The notes beneath the pieces are model-generated. The model was not told the DNA's origin. It did not search any database and saw nothing but the letters and a program-made list of their open reading frames with translations. From DATGMB01 sp035293845 (lineage in GTDB: Bacteria > Acidobacteriota > Terriglobia > Bryobacterales > Bryobacteraceae): a DNA stretch of 9,907 nt. Position numbers and translations under genes: made by a program. Shown piece by piece: positions 5,725 to 9,907 of this stretch (its first letter is position 1; each line of letters opens with the position of its first letter). The stretch is taken from positions 1-9,907 of the forward strand of contig DATGMB010000119.1 of NCBI GenBank assembly GCA_035293845.1, in the 5' to 3' direction.

Positions 5725-6159
5725 ATGTTCGCGTGGCTCTTTTCCGATCCGCTGCCGGTCGGCGCCAAGGCGCCGGACTTCACCCTGCCGGACGAAGCGG
5801 GCCATCGCGTCACGCTTTCCGCGCTGCGGGGCAAGTCCGTGGTGCTGGTGTTTTATCCCGGCGACGGCACTCCCGGTTGAACGCGGCAGCTCTGCCAGTT
5901 CCGGGAGAACTGGGGCGAAGCGGTGGCGCGCGGCGTGGAAATTTTCGGCGTCAATCCGCAGAGCGCCGCCAGCCACGAGAAATTCCGGGCGAAAAACCAC
6001 TTTCCGTTTCCGCTGCTCGTCGACCAGGGCCAGAAGGTGGCGGCGCTGTACCACGCGAACGGTCTGTTCGTGAAGCGCACGGTCTACCGCATCGGGCCGG
6101 ACGGCATCATCCGGTTTGCGAAACGGGGCATGCCTCCACCGCGAGAAGTGCTCGGCTGA
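5725..6159 (+). CDS. Selenocysteine-containing peroxiredoxin (BCP/PrxQ type), UGA at 5878-5880 read as Sec
   Basis: A 144-residue thiol peroxidase of the bacterioferritin-comigratory-protein type. The reading frame is continuous from the ATG at 5725 to the TGA at 6157 except for one in-frame TGA at codon 52. That codon falls in FYPGDGTPG-U-TRQLCQFRE, exactly where the family has its peroxidatic Cys (TPGCTKEACDFR in typical members). The resolving Cys57 is five residues later, as in BCP (UxxxxC). After the TGA another 92 codons continue the same domain without frameshift (VEIFGVNPQSAASHEKFR, FPFPLLVD, VYRIGPDGIIRF). A hairpin at 5895-5913 fits a bacterial SECIS. Selenolate would speed peroxide reduction. 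The alternative is a nonsense mutation in a Cys gene, which the position, intact frame and hairpin make unlikely. Sec insertion needs selA/B/C/D elsewhere in the genome; none is in this window. The gene follows a Cys peroxiredoxin gene. Confidence 0.85.
5895..5913 (+). promoter_or_regulatory. Bacterial SECIS hairpin candidate
   Basis: CCAGTTC (5895-5901) pairs perfectly with GAACTGG (5907-5913) around the 5-nt loop CGGGA. The loop begins 22 nt after the UGA, inside the usual range for bacterial SECIS elements (about 16-37 nt), and has a G at its second position, as SelB recognition generally needs. It lies inside the coding region, as bacterial SECIS elements do. Confidence 0.7.
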
Positions 6160-6162
6160 AGG

Positions 6163-6187
6163 CAGGTGGCATATGATATGCCACCTG
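6163..6187. repeat. Perfect palindrome A
   Basis: Arms CAGGTGGCATAT and ATATGCCACCTG (12 bp) meet at the single base G6175. It begins 4 nt after the Sec-peroxiredoxin stop. Its inner 23 bases (6164-6186) are the exact reverse complement of palindrome B at 6228-6250. Confidence 0.9.
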
Positions 6188-6227
6188 GCCCTTGTAAGCC
6201 ACTGATTCTATTTCGGTGCTTTCCAGC

Positions 6228-6250
6228 AGGTGGCATATCATATGCCACCT
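6228..6250. repeat. Perfect palindrome B
   Basis: Arms AGGTGGCATAT and ATATGCCACCT (11 bp) meet at C6239. It differs from palindrome A only at the centre base (C instead of G), so A and B can also pair with each other in a 23-bp stem with a 41-nt loop. The pair lies between convergent genes, 37 nt before the stop codon of the minus-strand gene. Confidence 0.9.
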
Positions 6251-6262
6251 CTGTCCTGCGGC

Positions 6263-6278
6263 GCGGGCGAGCGCCCGC
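6263..6278. terminator. GC-rich hairpin between convergent genes
   Basis: GCGGGC and GCCCGC pair around GAGC. On the plus strand a run of six T (6290-6295) follows 11 nt later. It may help stop transcription from the Sec-peroxiredoxin side, but the T-run is too far from the stem for a textbook terminator. Confidence 0.35.
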
Positions 6279-6286
6279 ACGGCGCA

Positions 6287-6667
6287 TCATTTTTTGGGGT
6301 GTAATTCCAGATTGATGATGGAATTCGTGCGGGAATCGAAGGAGCTGAGAATCTTGGTCGAGCTTGCGGCTCCGGTGTTCTGATCCTTCGCGCTGAGCTC
6401 GTAATCCACATCCGGGCTGAGCTCGTTGAAAAAGTATTCGCCGTCATCCTTCGTGATGAAGGAGCGGATCTGCAGGCTTTTCGTGTTCTTGAGGTAGACC
6501 ACCACGCCGGCGGCGGGCGCGCCGCCATCCTTCGACACTACACCCTTCACGTTACGGGTCGCCGCCTGGCCTTTTTTCGGCTTCGGCTGCTGCCCCGTCG
6601 CCGCCGCGCCGCATACAAGCAGCGCCGCGAGCGCGAGCACCCACCGGCGGCGCATTCCGTGCGGCAT
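6287..6667 (-). CDS. Small secreted protein with a carboxypeptidase-regulatory-like domain
   Basis: A 126-residue protein. Residues 1-25 form a signal peptide (MPHGMRRRW, then VLALAALLVCGAAATG). Residue 19 is a Cys preceded by Val, so a lipoprotein site is not convincing. A Lys-rich linker (PKPKKG) leads to a single beta-sandwich like CarboxypepD_reg (about 39-97): VKGVVSKDGGAPAAGVVVYL, then FITKDDGEYFFNELSPDVDYEL. Such domains occur on acidobacterial envelope proteins and here stand alone. The ATG at 6667 is chosen because GGAGG sits 4 nt upstream, within the last codons of the upstream gene. The start is 1 nt after that gene's TAG, so the two are probably translationally coupled. Confidence 0.82.
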   Translation of the reverse strand: MPHGMRRRWVLALAALLVCGAAATGQQPKPKKGQAATRNVKGVVSKDGGAPAAGVVVYLKNTKSLQIRSFITKDDGEYFFNELSPDVDYELSAKDQNTGAASSTKILSSFDSRTNSIINLELHPKK

Positions 6668-6668
6668 G

Positions 6669-6893
6669 CTACCTCCAATCCTCGTCGGCCTCTTCGCCTT
6701 CCTCTTCACCCTCCAGGAAGTCCTCTTCCTCTTCGTCCTCCTCCTCGACCTCGTCCGCCGACTCCAGTTCCAGAGGATCGGTCCCGATCACCTTCAGGTC
6801 CGCGCCGCACTCATCGCAGCTAATCGTATCGCCTTCGTCGACGTCTTCTTCATCCACGTCGATTTTGCCTTCACACACCGGGCATTCGACCAT
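6669..6893 (-). CDS. LysW-like zinc-ribbon protein with a long acidic tail
   Basis: A 74-residue acidic protein. A zinc ribbon is formed by C4-x2-C7 (CPVC) and C26-x2-C29 (CDEC), followed by GADLKVIGTDPLELE, which closely resembles LysW, the amino-group carrier of lysine/arginine biosynthesis. Carrier LysW ends in EDWGE and is loaded on the terminal Glu. Here residues 46-72 are a much longer Glu/Asp run and the end is EDWR, without that Glu. It may be a LysW relative with another role, or a degenerate carrier. No lysX/argX-type ligase is nearby. A strong GGGAGGA Shine-Dalgarno precedes the ATG. The CarboxypepD_reg gene follows after 1 nt, and the DinB gene ends 56 nt upstream. Confidence 0.8.
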   Translation of the reverse strand: MVECPVCEGKIDVDEEDVDEGDTISCDECGADLKVIGTDPLELESADEVEEEDEEEEDFLEGEEEGEEADEDWR

Positions 6894-6949
6894 AAATTAT
6901 TCCTCCCGAAAATATTACTGTTACCACACTCGCGCGTGCGAGAGAACCT

Positions 6950-7462
6950 CTATCGGACGGCCTGCTGCGCCATGCGCCGCCGCGTCGTGGCGGGCACGAT
7001 TCCCTTCATCCGCAAACAGAAGAACAATTGCGAACGGTGCGTCATCTCATGTTCCTTGATGCTCTGCACCATCTCCAGCCTGGTGATCCGCGCCCGATCC
7101 ATGCGGGTGACCATGCCGGCGTAAAATTCGGGCGTCTGCGCCGCCAGTTGCGCGGCGATGCGCTCCATCGATTGGCGCAACTCCGCCGCCAGCCACTCCT
7201 GCGCCGGATTCGCCGGCAGAGCCTGATGCTCCGCTTTCATTTTCTCGCGGAATTCGGGTCCGCTGAAGTCCTCCACTCCGGCCAGCAGGAATTTCGTGAG
7301 CCCCTCGCCGGCGGCCAGGATGTGACGCGCGGTCTCGCCGAATGTCATCACGCCCTCAACCGGCCGGTAGTCGAACTCTCCGGCGGGGAAATCCTCGACT
7401 GCCGCGATGGTATCCTGCCGGACGGATCTCCAGCTTTCGATGACGTATTCGACGCGGATCAT
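6950..7462 (-). CDS. DinB-family four-helix-bundle protein
   Basis: A 170-residue protein of the DinB/YfiT-like metalloenzyme fold. The metal-binding triad is visible as H47 (ETARHILAAGEG) and H138-x3-H142 (KEHEMTHRSQLFF), the spacing expected of the family. Members include thiol S-transferases (mycothiol or bacillithiol dependent) and many proteins of unknown reaction; the substrate cannot be told. The ATG at 7462 is preferred to the GTG at 7468. A TACAAT -10 box lies 6 nt upstream and there is no Shine-Dalgarno, so the message may be leaderless. The acylphosphatase gene ends 63 nt upstream. The name reflects a family founder induced by DNA damage and does not imply an SOS role here. Confidence 0.88.
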   Translation of the reverse strand: MIRVEYVIESWRSVRQDTIAAVEDFPAGEFDYRPVEGVMTFGETARHILAAGEGLTKFLLAGVEDFSGPEFREKMKAEHQALPANPAQEWLAAELRQSMERIAAQLAAQTPEFYAGMVTRMDRARITRLEMVQSIKEHEMTHRSQLFFCLRMKGIVPATTRRRMAQQAVR

Positions 7463-7468
7463 GACCAC

Positions 7469-7474
7469 ATTGTA
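7469..7474 (-). promoter_or_regulatory. -10 box of the DinB-family gene
   Basis: On the minus strand TACAAT (7474-7469) ends 6 nt before the ATG at 7462. No -35 consensus is visible at the expected distance. Confidence 0.4.
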
Positions 7475-7525
7475 CGATGCGGGGCGCGCTGGCTGGCGCG
7501 AATTCCAGCGGGCCCGCGGCTCGAT

Positions 7526-7804
7526 TCAATACGTCTCGAACGAGCTTCTCCGCTCGACGGGCGCCTCCTGCTCGTCCACGCCCCGCACGTCCGCCCAGCG
7601 CGGCCCCTGCCGCAACCGGCCGGCCAATTCATCGAGCTTCTCCTTCGGGCCGGCGGCGTACACCTCGACGCTCCCGTCATCGAGGTTGCTGGCGTAGCCG
7701 CCGAGGCCCAGCAGGTCCGCCGTCTTCTGCGCAAAGTAGCGGAAGCCGACGCCCTGTACGCGCCCGCGCACGATCCAGCGCCGCGCCTCGATGTGCGGCT
7801 TCAT
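7526..7804 (-). CDS. Acylphosphatase
   Basis: Hydrolyses the carboxyl-phosphate bond of acyl phosphates such as carbamoyl phosphate or 1,3-bisphosphoglycerate. The 92-residue length is typical. The family signature GRVQGVGFRYF (14-24) carries the catalytic Arg22, and GYASNLDDGSVEVYAAG (36-52) carries the catalytic Asn40. The ATG at 7804 is chosen because it gives the normal family start (MKPHIEARRWIVRG); longer in-frame reading into 7942 is only overlap with the amidase gene. Its ATG overlaps the amidase stop in TGATG (1 nt shared), a sign of translational coupling. A functional link with the amidase is not obvious. Confidence 0.95.
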   Translation of the reverse strand: MKPHIEARRWIVRGRVQGVGFRYFAQKTADLLGLGGYASNLDDGSVEVYAAGPKEKLDELAGRLRQGPRWADVRGVDEQEAPVERRSSFETY

Positions 7805-9237
7805 CACGCGGTATCCGGCGGCCGGCGGCGGTGCCAGTCCGTCCGGCCCTGGAATTCGCGGCCGATGGCCAGCAAGGTGTTTTCCGAGAACGGCACGCCG
7901 ACCAGTTGCAGCGCGACCGGCAGCGCGCCCGCGAAGCCGCAAGGCAGCACCAGCGCCGGCAGGCCGGCCAGATTCCCCGCCGGCACGATGCCCTGAAGCC
8001 CCGGCGGCGTGCCCGGCGGAGGCGGCGGCTCCGGCGCGTCCAGGTCGGCATCCGCTCTCGGCGCGGGCACGGGCTGCCCGGGCGCGAGCAGCACATCGAC
8101 CTCCGCGAATACATTCGAGAACGCCTCCTGAATCATCCGGCGGATGCGCGTCGCCCGCAGATAATCCTTCGCGAGAACCTCCTGGCTCGCTTTCAGCCCC
8201 GCGATCTGCGACGCATCGGCGAGCTGGTTCACCTGCCCGCTCGCCACCAGCGGCTCGAAGATCGCGCCCATTTCGCCGTTCAGCACCAGGGAAAGCACGT
8301 CGCCGTAGGGGAAATCCGGCAGCTTGGTTTCCACCATCTTGACGCCGGTCGAGCGCAGCACGTCGAGCGCCGCGGCGAACGCCGGGCGCGCGGCCGGGTC
8401 CGCACGGTCCGTGAAATCCACGGCCGCGTAGCCGATGGTCAGGTCTTTCATCTGCCGCGCGTACTGCGGCGTGTAATAGAAGCTTTTCCCGGCCGATCCC
8501 GAGTCCTTGCTGTCCTTGCCGGCGATCGCCTGCAGAACCAGGCCGCAGTCCTCGGCGCTATGCGCGAACGGGCCCAGCTTGTCGAGCGTCCAGGAGAGCG
8601 CCATCGCGCCGTGCCGGCTCACCAGGCCGTACGTGGGACGCAGCGCCGTCACGCCGCAGAACGAAGCCGGCGTGACGATCGAGCCGGAAGTCTCCGAGCC
8701 GATGGCGAACGGCGCGAGCCCCGCTGCGACCGCGATCGCCGGCCCGCTCGAGGAGCCGCCGGACCATCGCGTCCGGTCCCACGGATTCAGCCCCGGCCCG
8801 GTCAGGGAGGCCGAGGCGTACCGGTATCCGCCGCCGCCGGCGAGCTCGACCGTTGCCAGCTTGCCGATGATCACGGCGCCGGCCGCGTCCAGCTTGTTCA
8901 CCACGGTGGCGTTGTAGTCGAACACCTGGGCGGCGAACGGTTTGGCGCCCCAGGTCGTCGGCTGGCCGGCGTAGCTGATCAGATCCTTGATGCCGTAAGG
9001 AATCCCTTGCAACGGGCCGTGGAAGCGCTCGCGCTTCAGGTCGGCTTCGACCTGCCTGGCCTTGCGGTGCGCGATTTCGGGCATCCCCAGCGACAGGGCG
9101 TTATAGCGCGGGCCGAGCCGCTGGAGCCGGTCGGAAAACGCCCGCGCCAGCTCTTCGGCGGAGATCTCGCGCTTCACCAGCAGCGCGTTCAGCTCCGGTA
9201 TGGTGGCGAAGAAGAGATCGGCGGAGATCGCGGCCAT
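7804..9237 (-). CDS. Amidase-signature family hydrolase
   Basis: A 477-residue Ser-cisSer-Lys hydrolase. The triad is visible: Lys84 in GIPYGIKDLI, the cis-Ser at about 162 in WSGGSSSGPA, and the nucleophile Ser186 in GSETSGSIVTPA, 24 residues apart as in fatty-acid amide hydrolase. The rest of the signature follows (FCGVTALRPTYGLVSRHG). A Pro-rich insertion, with a run of six Pro near residue 405, precedes the C-terminal LPALVLPCGF region. The GatA-type partners gatB and gatC are not adjacent, so a stand-alone amidase is more likely than a Glu-tRNA amidotransferase subunit. No signal peptide is seen. The gene begins 6 nt after the small Tat-type protein gene and overlaps the acylphosphatase start by 1 nt. 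Confidence 0.95.
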   Translation of the reverse strand: MAAISADLFFATIPELNALLVKREISAEELARAFSDRLQRLGPRYNALSLGMPEIAHRKARQVEADLKRERFHGPLQGIPYGIKDLISYAGQPTTWGAKPFAAQVFDYNATVVNKLDAAGAVIIGKLATVELAGGGGYRYASASLTGPGLNPWDRTRWSGGSSSGPAIAVAAGLAPFAIGSETSGSIVTPASFCGVTALRPTYGLVSRHGAMALSWTLDKLGPFAHSAEDCGLVLQAIAGKDSKDSGSAGKSFYYTPQYARQMKDLTIGYAAVDFTDRADPAARPAFAAALDVLRSTGVKMVETKLPDFPYGDVLSLVLNGEMGAIFEPLVASGQVNQLADASQIAGLKASQEVLAKDYLRATRIRRMIQEAFSNVFAEVDVLLAPGQPVPAPRADADLDAPEPPPPPGTPPGLQGIVPAGNLAGLPALVLPCGFAGALPVALQLVGVPFSENTLLAIGREFQGRTDWHRRRPPDTA

Positions 9238-9243
9238 GGCGGG

Positions 9244-9435
9244 TCAGGCCTTGAACTGGAAGGCCGGTTCGGCGGTCATCGGCACGTCGATCGCGGCCAG
9301 CTTTTGGAGGTGTTTCCGCAGGTTCTGCCGCGCGGCTTCGAGGGGATCGGCGGGGGCTGGAGCCGGATTCTGAGCGAGCGCGGCGGAGGGGGAAACGAGG
9401 AGGGCCGCGGCCAGCGTGCGGCGGGTGAGCTGCAT
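9244..9435 (-). CDS. Small exported protein with a twin-arginine-like signal
   Basis: A 63-residue protein. MQLTRRTLAAALLVSPSAAL is a signal peptide with an RR pair just before the hydrophobic core, like a Tat signal, and a likely cut after ALA. The mature part is only about 40 residues, Pro/Ala-rich and then helical (DPLEAARQNLRKHLQKLAAI). I do not recognise a family. The ATG at 9435 is preferred to the GTG at 9441 because a TGCTATTCT extended -10 ends 6 nt upstream. It stops 6 nt before the amidase start, so the two are probably one operon, and it may assist or accompany the amidase. Confidence 0.7.
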   Translation of the reverse strand: MQLTRRTLAAALLVSPSAALAQNPAPAPADPLEAARQNLRKHLQKLAAIDVPMTAEPAFQFKA

Positions 9436-9441
9436 GAACAC

Positions 9442-9450
9442 AGAATAGCA
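9442..9450 (-). promoter_or_regulatory. Extended -10 promoter of the Tat-protein/amidase/acylphosphatase operon
   Basis: On the minus strand TGCTATTCT (9450-9442) ends 6 nt before the ATG at 9435, with no Shine-Dalgarno. It sits directly after the terminator hairpin of the upstream gene. Confidence 0.45.
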
Positions 9451-9453
9451 AGA

Positions 9454-9483
9454 GGGCAGGAGAACCGAATCGGCCTCCTGCCC
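9454..9483 (-). terminator. Terminator hairpin after the TonB-receptor-like gene
   Basis: GGGCAGGAG (9454-9462) and CTCCTGCCC (9475-9483) form a perfect 9-bp stem, with a small CCG/CGG stem inside the 12-nt loop. On the minus strand it lies 31 nt after the TAA at 9515 and is followed by the T-rich TCTTGCTATTCT. Confidence 0.65.
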
Positions 9484-9514
9484 CCTTGTGTTCCTGCTCT
9501 CCTGGTGCTGGCCG

Positions 9515-9907
9515 TTACCAGACGAAGCGTGCGCCCAACTGCACCGTGCGCGGCCGGTTCGCCTGGGAGCTGATGACGCCGAACTGCGCGTTGGTGGCCT
9601 GCAGGTTCGGCGCGCTGAAGGTCGGGTGATTGAGCACGTTGAAGAATTCGAAGCGGAGCTGCAGATAGATCTTCTCCGTAAACGAAATGTTCTTCAGCAG
9701 CGAGGGATCCCACTCGTTCAGCCCGTCCTGCCGGAGGTTCGGGAAGGTCGTCGAGAACGTGCGGATGTGGTAGGCGAAGGCCTGGGTCGAATTGGTCGCG
9801 AACAGGGACGTGTTGAACGAAGGCAGCGCCGTGCCCGTCACGGTGGTCTGGGTGTAGCGGTTGTCGAAGCCGGTGGCCAGCGCGCCCGGCCCGCCGAAGT
9901 AGACGTA
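9515..9907 (-). CDS. TonB-dependent-receptor-like outer-membrane protein, C-terminal part; runs off the right edge
   Basis: The last 130 residues of a much longer protein; the frame is open to the edge of the window. The visible part is the end of an outer-membrane beta-barrel. It includes FDNRYTQ, NEWDPSLLKNISFTEKIYLQ, LRFEFFNVLNHPTFSAPN and a final strand ending VQLGARFVW with an aromatic last residue, as barrel-assembly signals have. EFFNVLNHPTFSAPN is characteristic of the large carboxypeptidase-regulatory/TonB-receptor (Oar-like) proteins that are abundant in Acidobacteriota. The GTG at 9841 is only an internal codon, not the start. A terminator hairpin follows the stop. Confidence 0.85.
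   Translation of the reverse strand, partial: YVYFGGPGALATGFDNRYTQTTVTGTALPSFNTSLFATNSTQAFAYHIRTFSTTFPNLRQDGLNEWDPSLLKNISFTEKIYLQLRFEFFNVLNHPTFSAPNLQATNAQFGVISSQANRPRTVQLGARFVW

Noticed and set aside
5923..6159. A separate short gene for the C-terminal half of the second peroxiredoxin
   Set aside because: It has no Shine-Dalgarno or promoter and would lack the active site. It is in frame with 5725-5877 across the single UGA, so one recoded gene explains it better.
5733..6176. A 147-codon plus-strand frame over the second peroxiredoxin gene
   Set aside because: It is in a different frame from the peroxiredoxin motifs and has no family features.
6929..6942. Small inverted repeat CTCGC-GCGT-GCGAG between the DinB and LysW-like genes
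   Set aside because: It has only 5 bp of stem, no following T-run and no clear promoter role; it is too weak to list as a feature.
7477..9573. A 698-codon open frame on the plus strand
   Set aside because: It is antisense to the acylphosphatase, amidase and Tat-type genes, all of which have clear catalytic motifs. Its Arg/Gly-rich translation has no recognisable domain.
1..9907. CRISPR array, tRNA, rRNA or intact transposase
   Set aside because: No regularly spaced repeats, no tRNA cloverleaf signatures and no transposase or integrase motifs were found on either strand by reading.

Overview
The window is GC-rich, densely coding bacterial DNA. Its gene content suggests an Acidobacteriota genome, most likely of the Solibacter/Bryobacter type. 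The reasons are a large carboxypeptidase-regulatory/TonB-receptor-like outer-membrane protein at the right edge, probably another starting at the left edge, an ankyrin protein with a DUF-like 'NLEHLKKEAK' head, a decayed YLPALNGG/TPR membrane protein and small CarboxypepD_reg secreted proteins. The taxonomic call is an inference from family content. No rRNA, tRNA, CRISPR array or intact insertion sequence was seen.

Left part (1-1245): a decayed zone. The start of a secreted-protein gene runs off the left edge on the minus strand. Next comes a frameshifted, internally deleted TPR membrane-protein pseudogene (278-902, plus), then a frameshifted duplicate of the 3' end of thyX (905-1002, minus). 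Two related direct repeats (101-164 and 1004-1056) flank this decayed block. An intact ankyrin-repeat gene follows (1246-2709).

Middle part (2798-6159): nucleotide and redox genes. A long, divergent thyX (minus) and dut (plus) are divergent genes whose starts meet at one nearly symmetric -10 element. Dut makes dUMP and ThyX methylates it, so the pair forms a short dTMP module. Downstream on the plus strand are a pterin-4a-carbinolamine dehydratase, a 2-Cys AhpC-type peroxiredoxin, and a BCP-type peroxiredoxin with an in-frame UGA exactly at the peroxidatic cysteine codon. A 7-bp hairpin follows that UGA at the spacing expected of a bacterial SECIS, so this gene is read here as a selenoprotein (5725-6159). 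A plain stop-to-stop ORF search breaks it in two.

Right part (6160-9907): the convergent junction after the selenoprotein gene holds two near-identical 23-25-bp perfect palindromes. All remaining genes are on the minus strand. In transcription order they are the 3' end of a TonB-receptor-like protein, a terminator, a small Tat-exported protein, an amidase, an acylphosphatase (overlapping the amidase by 1 nt), a DinB-family protein, a LysW-like zinc-ribbon protein and a small secreted CarboxypepD_reg protein.

Two styles of gene start coexist. Some genes have strong Shine-Dalgarno sequences (ankyrin, LysW-like, CarboxypepD_reg). Others have a -10-like hexamer 6-8 nt before the start codon and no Shine-Dalgarno (dut, Sec-peroxiredoxin, DinB, Tat protein, possibly thyX), which points to leaderless transcripts.
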